Positions 8,320-15,939 of a stretch of 34,489 bases of DNA are shown here, in pieces. The stretch lies in the NCBI GenBank assembly GCA_027031935.1, contig JALVPF010000318.1:1-34489 (forward strand), written 5' to 3'. This DNA is from Myxococcales bacterium (GTDB taxonomy: Bacteria; Myxococcota; B64-G9). The translations under genes and the position numbers were made by a program. The notes under the pieces were generated by a model. That model did no database searches and was not told the origin of the DNA. It saw nothing but the letters and a program-made list of their open reading frames with translations. The stretch's first letter is position 1. Every line of letters starts with the position of its first letter.

Positions 8320-10290
8320 TCAGGAGAAGTCGAGTTCTTCCACTGCTTTTTCTATGGTGTCTTGCAACGTTTCGATTTGTTCGGAGATGGAATCCACTTC
8401 TTTTCTCAATTTCTCCAGTTGTTCTTCTTCTATGCCCAGTTTTGTAACATATTTTTGCCGTAGCTTTGCTTCTTCACTGGATGTCCCTAAGGCCTTCAAA
8501 TTTTCACGCAGTCGCGCCTGGCCATCTTCCACACGCTGGATTTTTTCTTCCAGTTTGTCCCTCTTTTCTGACAGACGAGAGATGGACTCGGCCATTTCTG
8601 CAATTGATTCCAGTTGATCTTTAATGCTGTCGGCAATGAGACCCTGTTTTGCCAAGGATTCTATCTCGTAAAAGGAAATACCAGGTATGTGAACAGACTC
8701 TGTTTCGTGGGCAATCTCCGTGACCTCAAGGTCTATTTTTTCATGGGCTGAGACCTGTATCTTGAATCTCCAGAAGTTGTCCGTTATCTCTTCCGGTTCC
8801 ATTGTGTCCAGGCGCGAGTCATAGGTGAATCTGTGGTCCACGTATGTTGTCATGGCCCTGTCCAGACCAGAATGAAAATGGTAGGTGGTCTTGAGAAGAT
8901 TGCGGTAGTGTTTATAGATGTACTGGGAGTGCTTGCTTACCCGGGTGTAATTTTCCCTATGGGTGATCCTGTCTTTTGATACCTTGATTCCCAACTCCAC
9001 GGAGTAAGGTGTAATACGTTTTTCATCTTTGCGCATGGTGTCGAGCATGGCCTCTCCGACGTACGAGTCACCCTCGAACACTGTCACTGGGCCGCCTTCC
9101 AGGGTAAGACCAGTGGTGTTCTTTATCCTGAAGGCAGTCATGGGATTTTTTTCTCTGACTTCCTCGTTGTAGATAGCGACCCTTTCCACGTCCGTGTCCT
9201 TTTGCAGTATTGGGACGAGAGCCGATCGTCCTGATGCCACGTCCACCGGGTGGGTAATCTCGTAGGCGAACAGGTCACCCACTTCCTGGGTCCTGGTGTG
9301 GACCTGGGTTGACTTTCGGGCCAGCTTGGCCATGGGAGCAGGAGGAGGCGCTGCCGCTGCCGGTGCCATTCTCTTGGCCCTTGCTGCGGATCTCATGGGC
9401 ATTTGCTCTGCCATCTCCTCGGGGTACTGCTCTCCCATCATGTCCATGGAGTCCAGGCTTGCCTCAAGCACCGGTGGCGCAACCGCAGCTTCTTCTTCTA
9501 CTTCTATCACTGGGCGCTGCCGGTATCTTGGAGTGTAGAGATCGTGGATGAAGGAAATTGGAAGACCCGCCACGAGAGAAAGAGAGACTTGCTTCCAATC
9601 GTCTTCGGTGGTGTTGTCCACGAGGGCCCAACCCTGCAGCAGGGCCTTGTCTTCGGGAGAGCCCGGCAGAACGATACGGTATGAAGTCTTCCACACAGGG
9701 GCCTCAATAACATAGGAGATACTCACTTTTCGCATGCCGTCACCAACGGCTTGTATGCTCAAGCGTTTTCTGTCTTTGCGCAGACCCGAGAACAAAATGT
9801 CCAGCAGTGTGCGAAGGTCTTTCTTGATGGTGTCGTCTTCAAAGGTCAACTCGGAGATTTCCAAAAGGGGTATGCGGACGAGCTTAGCGTCATCGGACAG
9901 TATGGCGAGATGGGGCTCTGTGAGCATGCCGTTGGCCCCTGTGCGCTTGACCTCCTCTATGCCAACGATGGAGCCGGAGATGGAAGAGGAGCCCTGGGCA
10001 ACAGATACAGTTGCACCTTTGAGTTGGTCGAGGAAAGCTGAGATGGCGCTCTTGGGTGGAATTTCCATGCTGAGTTCTGCCAGCCTGCGATCCAGGGGCT
10101 CTTCGCTGTCGTAGGAAAGTGCCGCAAATGATCCTCCCCCGTAGTCCAGGGCAGTCAGGCTCTTGAGCACGTCGTTCATCTGTGCAGCCTTGAATCCAAG
10201 TTCGATCATGTCTCTTCCGTCTACCATTCCTGTTCTCTGAAAATATCCAACCCCGTGTTTGAACAGCACGACTCTTGTAATGGGAAGCAT
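8320..10290 (-). CDS. DUF4139-type protein with C-terminal coiled coil
   Basis: This 656-residue protein resembles the DUF4139 / mucoidy-inhibitor-like family, whose function is not established. It opens without a signal peptide (MLPITRVVLFKHGVGYFQR). It has a beta-rich N-terminal half (VSISYVIEAPVWKTSYRIVL), a Pro/Ala-rich low-complexity linker around residues 300-325, and a second beta-rich domain with the family-like stretch FEGDSYVGEAMLDT. The last 100 or so residues are a strongly predicted coiled coil rich in Glu, Lys, Arg and Leu. The ATG has a good ribosome site (agagggag) and a sigma-70-like promoter lies upstream at 10336-10364. No export signal is visible, so a cytoplasmic location is likely. 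Confidence 0.8.
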   Translation of the reverse strand: MLPITRVVLFKHGVGYFQRTGMVDGRDMIELGFKAAQMNDVLKSLTALDYGGGSFAALSYDSEEPLDRRLAELSMEIPPKSAISAFLDQLKGATVSVAQGSSSISGSIVGIEEVKRTGANGMLTEPHLAILSDDAKLVRIPLLEISELTFEDDTIKKDLRTLLDILFSGLRKDRKRLSIQAVGDGMRKVSISYVIEAPVWKTSYRIVLPGSPEDKALLQGWALVDNTTEDDWKQVSLSLVAGLPISFIHDLYTPRYRQRPVIEVEEEAAVAPPVLEASLDSMDMMGEQYPEEMAEQMPMRSAARAKRMAPAAAAPPPAPMAKLARKSTQVHTRTQEVGDLFAYEITHPVDVASGRSALVPILQKDTDVERVAIYNEEVREKNPMTAFRIKNTTGLTLEGGPVTVFEGDSYVGEAMLDTMRKDEKRITPYSVELGIKVSKDRITHRENYTRVSKHSQYIYKHYRNLLKTTYHFHSGLDRAMTTYVDHRFTYDSRLDTMEPEEITDNFWRFKIQVSAHEKIDLEVTEIAHETESVHIPGISFYEIESLAKQGLIADSIKDQLESIAEMAESISRLSEKRDKLEEKIQRVEDGQARLRENLKALGTSSEEAKLRQKYVTKLGIEEEQLEKLRKEVDSISEQIETLQDTIEKAVEELDFS

Positions 10291-10335
10291 GATTTTCTCC
10301 CTCTTGTGTGAAGTTGACGGGTGAATAAGTACGAA

Positions 10336-10364
10336 TTAATACCTTTTACCGGTACTTGCGTCAA
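10336..10364 (-). promoter_or_regulatory. Sigma-70-like promoter for the DUF4139 gene
   Basis: On the minus strand TTGACG (10364-10359), a 17-base spacer and TATTAA (10341-10336) form a good -35/-10 pair about 46 bases before the DUF4139 start codon. It begins at the tupC stop, which indicates that the DUF4139 gene has its own start of transcription. Confidence 0.6.
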
Positions 10365-10365
10365 A

Positions 10366-11031
10366 TCATGTGTACTGGCGCAAGGTTCCATCGACAATTT
10401 CAATGCATTGGGCATCAAGCCTTTGTGCTAGGGTGCGAATGTGGGTTGCCATCATTACGCTCGTGCCACCTTGTACCAGTTGTCCGATGGCCGCAAGGAC
10501 CCTGTCCCTTGCAGAATCATCCAGACTGGCGGTGACTTCATCCAGCAACAGGGCCTTGGGGCGCAGGGCGATGGCGCGAGCCAGGGCCACCAGCTTTCTT
10601 TCGCCCCCTGATAATTCCTGGGCGTTTCTTTTTTCCAGGTCAGCTATTGCCAGCATGGAGATGGCCTCTGCTACCCTCTCATTCCTTTCGTTTTTGGCAA
10701 CTCCATGCAGCTTGAGACCGTGGATGATGTTGGAGCGGGCATCTGTCCCGAACAGATACGGATCCTGCAGTACTATGGCAAGCTGTCGTCGACTGGCCCG
10801 CGAAGCAGGGGCTCGTCCCTTGTGAAACGGTCTGCCGAACATGGAGATTTCGCCGGCTGCCAAGTCCATGAGCCCTGCTGTGGCAAGCAGCAAAGTGCTT
10901 TTGCCTGCACCGTTGTCTCCCAGCACCACCGTGACCTGATTTGGAGGAACGACAAGAGATGGGATTTGCAGCACCTTTTTGCCCCCCCTTTTGACCTCCA
11001 CGTCGTGGGCCTGGATGAACGGGGCAGTCAT
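10366..11031 (-). CDS. tupC: Tungstate ABC transporter ATPase
   Basis: This 221-residue cytoplasmic ATPase drives import of tungstate with the TupB and TupA partners. It shows Walker A (GDNGAGKSTL), the signature ELSGGERKL, Walker B with D-loop (ALLLDEVTASLDD) and the H-loop (MMATHIRTLAQ). The start overlaps tupB by four bases (ATGA), so the two are translationally coupled. Assignment to tungstate rests on the TupA-like binding protein in the same unit; the ATPase alone cannot distinguish tungstate from molybdate or phosphate-type importers. Confidence 0.88.
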   Translation of the reverse strand: MTAPFIQAHDVEVKRGGKKVLQIPSLVVPPNQVTVVLGDNGAGKSTLLLATAGLMDLAAGEISMFGRPFHKGRAPASRASRRQLAIVLQDPYLFGTDARSNIIHGLKLHGVAKNERNERVAEAISMLAIADLEKRNAQELSGGERKLVALARAIALRPKALLLDEVTASLDDSARDRVLAAIGQLVQGGTSVMMATHIRTLAQRLDAQCIEIVDGTLRQYT

Positions 11032-11723
11032 GATAGGCTGTTCCTTCGAAAGTTCCAGGTTCCCACCAGAAGGTTTAGTCCCAGGGCAACCACCAGGAGC
11101 ACTATCCCCAGAGCGACTCCCAGGGCAAACTCTCCCTTGCCCGTCTCGAAGGCTATTCCAGTGGTGATGGTTCTTGTCTGGCCGCGTATGTTTCCTCCCA
11201 CCATCATGGAGATTCCTACCTCTGAAAAGACTCTTCCGAATCCCGCTGCGATGGCGGCTGCAAGTGCTGAACGGTTTTCCGATGCAACGCTTAGAGCTGC
11301 GCGCATTCTGCTGCCTCCCAATCCCAGAACAGTCTGAACTATACGAGGATCAGAGCGCTCTACTGCAGCGGAACAAAAGCCCACCATTATGGGAAAGGCC
11401 AAGAGAACCTGGCCGATTATCATGGCGCCTTGCGTGTAGAGAAGATCCAGCTCACCAAGGGGACCCCGCCTGCTTAGCAGGGCGTATATCAGCAGGCCGA
11501 TTAGAACCGTCGGTATGGCCATCATGGTATTGGTGAACGTGACGAGATAGCGCCTGAAGCGAAAGCGGCCAAGTCCAAGAAAAAGCCCTGCGGGCATGGC
11601 CAACACGGCTGCGATGGCAGTGGAGACCAGCGATACGAATACTGACACCTTTATGGGACTCCATACGCCGGGGTCCATGCTAAACAGCATGGAAAATGCG
11701 TCGCTGAATCCTTCGCTGATCAT
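11028..11723 (-). CDS. tupB: Tungstate ABC transporter permease
   Basis: This 231-residue membrane protein has five to six hydrophobic segments (VSLVSTAIAAVLAMPAGLFL, TVLIGLLIYALL, IIGQVLLAFPIMVGF, IVLLVVALGLNLLVG). It has the TupB/ModB-type cytoplasmic coupling region around GLGGSRMRAALSVASENRSA. The stretch FGRVFSEVGISMMVGGNIRG is typical of TupB. It overlaps tupA upstream and tupC downstream by four bases each, so all three are translationally coupled. Confidence 0.88.
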   Translation of the reverse strand: MISEGFSDAFSMLFSMDPGVWSPIKVSVFVSLVSTAIAAVLAMPAGLFLGLGRFRFRRYLVTFTNTMMAIPTVLIGLLIYALLSRRGPLGELDLLYTQGAMIIGQVLLAFPIMVGFCSAAVERSDPRIVQTVLGLGGSRMRAALSVASENRSALAAAIAAGFGRVFSEVGISMMVGGNIRGQTRTITTGIAFETGKGEFALGVALGIVLLVVALGLNLLVGTWNFRRNSLS

Positions 11724-12574
11724 TGTGCCTTGAATACGTCAGGGTAAAAGAGAGGTTCTTTGGATCCCTTGCGGTATTGCCCGATGAGTTTCTGACATTC
11801 AGGTGAGGTGAGCCATGCACCGAAGGCCATGGCCTCTACAAATCGTGTTTCTGTATGGCGGGCCGGGTTGACCGCCATGAAACTATAGGGGTTGTGAAGA
11901 AGGGGGTCGCCCTGGACCATGATTTTCAACTCCACATCCTTGGCTGCGGTGATATATGTGGCCTTGTCCAGCAGGGAGTATGCTCGTTTCTCATTTGCCG
12001 TGTTGAGATTCAACCTCTGTCCCTGGCCTGACTCCATGTACCAGTCACCTGACGGTGAAAGACCAGCAGCTTTCCAGAAGCGAAGCTCTGCCTTGTGAGT
12101 CCCAGACTGGTCTCCCCTTGAGAGGAATTTCGATTGCTTGGTGTAGATGGCCTTGAGCGCGCTGACGATATCCCTGCCCTTGGTCCCGGCAGGGTCTGAG
12201 GGCGGCCCCACCAAAACGAAGTCATTGTGCATGACGTTCATGTGCATGACTCCGAACCCTGCGTCCATGAAGGCCTTTTCAGCTACGTGATCGTGGACGA
12301 AGACCGCGTCCACGTCACCATTTTCAGCCAGCTTCAACGCATGGCCTGTTCCCACGGCCAGGACTTTCACCTTTATGCCCGTGCGTTTTTCAAACGGTGG
12401 CAGAATGTAGTCGAGCAATCCCGTGTTTTGGACCGAGGTGGTCGATGACAATTTCAGTGTTCGACCCTGGCATGGACACAGAGCTTTTTTTTCAGCGCAG
12501 CCTGCAAGACTGTATAAGACCAACAAGAAGGCCAAAAAAGGGGACGGAGGTATTGTTTTTAAAAATTTTTTCAT
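11720..12574 (-). CDS. tupA: Tungstate-binding lipoprotein
   Basis: This 284-residue periplasmic binding protein has a lipoprotein signal (FLLVLYSLAGC, lipobox LAGC at about residues 23-26). The mature part carries the TupA hallmark TTSVQNTGLLDYILPPF and KVLAVGTGHALKLAENGDVD, followed by SRGDQSGTHKAELRFW. These Thr, Ser, Arg and Asp-rich loops bind the oxyanion in this family. It lies 68 bases after the dehydratase activator on the same strand; the gap is AT-rich and could hold a weak promoter. Tungstate is favoured over molybdate because the protein matches TupA rather than ModA or WtpA. Confidence 0.9.
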   Translation of the reverse strand: MKKFLKTIPPSPFLAFLLVLYSLAGCAEKKALCPCQGRTLKLSSTTSVQNTGLLDYILPPFEKRTGIKVKVLAVGTGHALKLAENGDVDAVFVHDHVAEKAFMDAGFGVMHMNVMHNDFVLVGPPSDPAGTKGRDIVSALKAIYTKQSKFLSRGDQSGTHKAELRFWKAAGLSPSGDWYMESGQGQRLNLNTANEKRAYSLLDKATYITAAKDVELKIMVQGDPLLHNPYSFMAVNPARHTETRFVEAMAFGAWLTSPECQKLIGQYRKGSKEPLFYPDVFKAQ

Positions 12575-12642
12575 GGTGAACAGTGAAATAATTCATTTTA
12601 TCGGGAATATGCAAGGAAAAAATAACCAAAAATGACAAAAAA

Positions 12643-13428
12643 TTACTTCCCCTTGTGTATATCCAGGGCCATGAGGGCAGCACCCAGGGCGCCTATGATT
12701 TGCGGTTCTTCTGGAAGTTCCACGGCTTGGCCCAGGGCTTCTGCAAGAAAGGCCCGTATGGCCGGAGAGCGGGCAACCCCTCCTGAGAGCATGAAGGGTT
12801 TTGGTGGATGTAGCGAATGCGCCATGGCCGCCACTCGTAACACCAGAGATCTTGCAAGGCCTCTGACTATGTGATCCACGGGTTTGCCCTTGGCCAGCAG
12901 GCCGACTATCTCCGACTCTGCAAACACCGCACATGTGGAAGTGATTTTTACTTCTGATGCTGCTTCCAGGGCGGTTTTACCCATGAGTTCGATGGGAATT
13001 TTCAATCTGTTTGCAGAGACCTCCAGAAATCTTCCGGTGCCGGCCGCGCATTTGTCGTTCATCGTGAAATTGAGCACTGCGCCTGTGTCGCTAATGACGA
13101 TGACCTTCGAGTCCTGCCCTCCTATGTCGATGAGTGTGCCCCCATGGCCCATCTCGTGAAAGATCCCCTTTGCATGGCAGCTTATCTCGGTCACAGCGCG
13201 GGTCGAGCGTTTTGCGAGTTTCCGTCCATATCCAGTGGCAACTATAGACACACGGTGGTATTCGCCTCCGGTGATCCCATCCAGTAAGCGTCCGGCCTGT
13301 TTTTCGGTATAAGGATCTGTGTCCTCTATGATTTTTTGAAGGACTTTTCCCTCTTCGTCCAGGGCAATCACCTTGGTAAAGGCAGAGCCAAGGTCTATTC
13401 CTACAGCGACAGGTAATTTGTTGCTCAT
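12643..13428 (-). CDS. ATP-dependent activator of 2-hydroxyacyl-CoA dehydratase / benzoyl-CoA reductase
   Basis: This 261-residue protein belongs to the HgdC/BcrA/BcrD/BadF family of ASKHA-fold ATPases, which inject low-potential electrons into the partner enzyme at the cost of ATP. It shows the phosphate loops GIDLGSAFTKV (10-20) and DIGGQDSKVI (101-110). The two cysteines that hold the intersubunit [4Fe-4S] cluster in HgdC are in NDKCAAGTGRF (C127) and STCAVFAESEIVGLL (C166). The start overlaps the upstream large-subunit gene by four bases. There is only one activator gene, as in the homodimeric HgdC arrangement, not two as in BcrAD. Confidence 0.92.
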   Translation of the reverse strand: MSNKLPVAVGIDLGSAFTKVIALDEEGKVLQKIIEDTDPYTEKQAGRLLDGITGGEYHRVSIVATGYGRKLAKRSTRAVTEISCHAKGIFHEMGHGGTLIDIGGQDSKVIVISDTGAVLNFTMNDKCAAGTGRFLEVSANRLKIPIELMGKTALEAASEVKITSTCAVFAESEIVGLLAKGKPVDHIVRGLARSLVLRVAAMAHSLHPPKPFMLSGGVARSPAIRAFLAEALGQAVELPEEPQIIGALGAALMALDIHKGK

Positions 13429-14750
13429 ACGCCAAGTACCTCGAAAAATGCCTGTAGCCTGTTCTCGCTCTGCTCCCAGGATAGAACTCTGGAATCGTTG
13501 TGGTCAGCCTCCAGCAGCAGTGCAGGTATTCCCAGTTGTTTCAAAAGAATGCTCTGTTGATCCATCTGACCGATGGAATAAGGTTTGCAGGACCGATCGG
13601 AATGCAGAAGCACCCCGTCAACCTCGTAATCTTCAATCATGGTCTTCATGGTTTGAAGTTTCTGTCCGGTGCCGCGATTGAGGATAGGGTGTATGTAACA
13701 CTTGGCCATGGACTCGATGGGGTGATGTGGATCTATCAGGTCGGCGAGTTCTCCCCATGCGTTGGTGTAGGTCGAGGCGACCAGCGCCACTCCCCTTGAA
13801 GCCAAGAGGTTCCCAAACTTGCGAACAACGAACCATATGGGGAGATTGTCCCACAAGACCCGTTTTTTCTCTTCCTTCAGTGCACCTGTTCCATTTTTGA
13901 TTCTGGCTTCCAGTTCTGCAAGTAAAGCTCTGTAATAATCAACAGTTGCCTGATCTCCTCGCATCTCCACTATGGGTGCCATGTGGATGAACTCGTCAAA
14001 AGCCAAAAAGGGTGCTGGCCTGGCTCGTCCTGTGTGCATGATTCTGTTCCAAAGGTCCACGGCATCGTGGCTCAATTCGGTCACATGCCTCAAGCGCTTT
14101 GGTTCCATGGATACGCCGGCAACTTTTTCCGCAGTCTCGATGGCGTATTGTATCTGCTTCTCCACAAAATCAAGGGCATGTTCAGGAGCTTTGGAGTACA
14201 GAAAAGGTGTATCGATGAGAATGAGAGGAACCTTGAATTGCTGTGCCAGCACCTGGTACCAGTACAGCACCGTCTGGCAGATGTTGGTACAGCATACCAG
14301 CAGGTCGGGCTTTGGAAGTTTTCCCACAGGTGTCTTGCCGGAAAGAATGGTTCCTATGTCTGTCCTGGCATAAGAACATATGTCCCGTGACCAGCCTGCA
14401 TGTTCGGCAACCTTGCATTTTTCATCTCCGACCCTGCGGATTCCGCAAACCGCACCGTGGTTTTCCGGATAGATGAGGTAATAGCCCAAGGCCTTCAAAA
14501 ATTCTATGGGCGCTCCAGATGTTACCCATGCGACTTTTTGAGTGCCGGTAATCCAGCGTCCTTTCAGGTAGTGGCGGCTGATGAGTTCCTTCAGCCATGC
14601 GGAGGTAACTGGAGGAGGATTCAGGTGTTCGTGATGCCACCATCCCTGCCTGTTCATGGTCATCTGGGCTTTGATGCGCTGGATGCGCAGTGCACCATGA
14701 CCCAAAAGGCTTACGTTCAGATGATACATCAGGGAATCGCGCAGGCTCAT
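13425..14750 (-). CDS. 2-hydroxyacyl-CoA dehydratase / benzoyl-CoA reductase family subunit, larger (BcrB/HgdA-like)
   Basis: This 441-residue cytoplasmic protein belongs to the family of iron-sulfur subunits that perform Birch-like or dehydration chemistry on CoA thioesters. The family layout is visible: VAWVTSGAPIEFLKALGYYL near residue 72, SRDICSYARTDIG (C125) as a likely cluster ligand, DLLVCCTNICQT (153-158), a C-terminal LLHSDRSCKPYS, and ending IPALLLEADHND. Its length fits BcrB-type subunits. It overlaps both neighbours by four bases. The substrate cannot be read from sequence: benzoyl-CoA, a 2-hydroxyacyl-CoA, or a double-cubane-type reduction of a small molecule are all possible. 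Confidence 0.87.
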   Translation of the reverse strand: MSLRDSLMYHLNVSLLGHGALRIQRIKAQMTMNRQGWWHHEHLNPPPVTSAWLKELISRHYLKGRWITGTQKVAWVTSGAPIEFLKALGYYLIYPENHGAVCGIRRVGDEKCKVAEHAGWSRDICSYARTDIGTILSGKTPVGKLPKPDLLVCCTNICQTVLYWYQVLAQQFKVPLILIDTPFLYSKAPEHALDFVEKQIQYAIETAEKVAGVSMEPKRLRHVTELSHDAVDLWNRIMHTGRARPAPFLAFDEFIHMAPIVEMRGDQATVDYYRALLAELEARIKNGTGALKEEKKRVLWDNLPIWFVVRKFGNLLASRGVALVASTYTNAWGELADLIDPHHPIESMAKCYIHPILNRGTGQKLQTMKTMIEDYEVDGVLLHSDRSCKPYSIGQMDQQSILLKQLGIPALLLEADHNDSRVLSWEQSENRLQAFFEVLGV

Positions 14751-15841
14751 GTCAATGACTCCGCAAAAGCCTCCAGCCTGGTCTGAACCTGCGCTGAAGC
14801 TGGCTCCGAGATATCCACTTCGAGCAATAGAGTTCGTATTCCCGCCAATTCGAGACCTCGGGACAACTGAGGCAAATAGAAAAGTTCAGGTTCGCAGAAC
14901 TTCACGGACCAGAACACAACACCTTGCGCCTGTTTATTTCTGGTCAGGTCCAGAAGATGGGCAAGTCTCGCCTCTACGCTGCTGCCCAAGGCCGAGTCTG
15001 GAGGTGCGCCCAGAATGGACCTGGCCATCCTCACGTAGGGATCTGCATCATCTGTCTCTGGATAGATTCTTCTTCCTATGCAGGCGGTGTCATCCCATAC
15101 GACGGTCAATCCAGCATCATCCATCACGGATAGAAGTTCGGCTGGTTCCGGGACAAGTCCACTTATGACAAGTTTGTGCGAACAATCGGTCCTGTTGTCC
15201 TGCTGCATGGATTCGAGTGTGTCCCTTGCGAGCTTTTCGAATTTTTCAGCTGCAACATATTGCCTGGTGCGCATGAGTTCATAGAACTGCCGGTTGGACA
15301 TGGGAATCCTGATCCTGTTGTTCAACACGGCTTCCATGGCCGAATCAGCCTTCTGTTCGTTGTCGATGAAGGAATGGAGCATTTTTTCCGAAGGCCTTTT
15401 GCCTGTGATCTTCGCAAGGCTCTTGTCCAGTGCCATAAGTTCCCGCGCAAAAAATTCCACGTCCATCTCACGTCGTCCGCGCGGCACGTATAGCGTGAGC
15501 ACCGGTGTTTTTGGCTGAATGAAATCAAGAAACACAGAACCAAGGCCCTGGAGCGAATCGCACGAATGGGGCACGATTATGGCCCTGGCCTTTTCCAGTC
15601 CTCCATCGAGGGCAAAGGAAAGTCCACATCGTACCACAGAGCAGGTGTAGGCCTGCAAATGAGCGTCTGCAGACGTGGTGCTGTATTGGGAAGGTCCCCA
15701 GAGTTCCACCGGCATCAGGTCGTGAGCCCGCAGCAGAGCCCTGTGATAATGAATGGGATACACTGCGACGAAATCCTGGCCGGAGCTTTGATAATCACTT
15801 AGCACTTCTTTTCTGGAAGGTATGTTCAATGGGTCCGACAT
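14747..15841 (-). CDS. 2-hydroxyacyl-CoA dehydratase / benzoyl-CoA reductase family subunit, smaller (BcrC/HgdB-like)
   Basis: This 364-residue partner of the larger subunit is the first gene of the unit. Cysteines sit in family-typical places: AYTCSVVRCGLSFALDGG (C67, C72), VPHSCDSLQGLG (C94), VVWDDTACIGRRIY and FWSVKFCEPELF, followed by GIRTLLLEVDI. These fit a cluster-binding subunit of the BcrC/HgdB kind. The ATG has no strong ribosome site. The 98-base gap to the divergent lipoprotein gene must hold the promoter; TTGACC with a poor -10 is present but not convincing. Confidence 0.86.
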   Translation of the reverse strand: MSDPLNIPSRKEVLSDYQSSGQDFVAVYPIHYHRALLRAHDLMPVELWGPSQYSTTSADAHLQAYTCSVVRCGLSFALDGGLEKARAIIVPHSCDSLQGLGSVFLDFIQPKTPVLTLYVPRGRREMDVEFFARELMALDKSLAKITGKRPSEKMLHSFIDNEQKADSAMEAVLNNRIRIPMSNRQFYELMRTRQYVAAEKFEKLARDTLESMQQDNRTDCSHKLVISGLVPEPAELLSVMDDAGLTVVWDDTACIGRRIYPETDDADPYVRMARSILGAPPDSALGSSVEARLAHLLDLTRNKQAQGVVFWSVKFCEPELFYLPQLSRGLELAGIRTLLLEVDISEPASAQVQTRLEAFAESLT

Positions 15842-15939
15842 GGGGACTAACTTACGGGAATTGGGTTACCTTGGTCAATAACTGAGCGCAAATACCATGT
15901 TACTGGAAGAAAGAGCACGAATCATGTTAGACATGGTCC

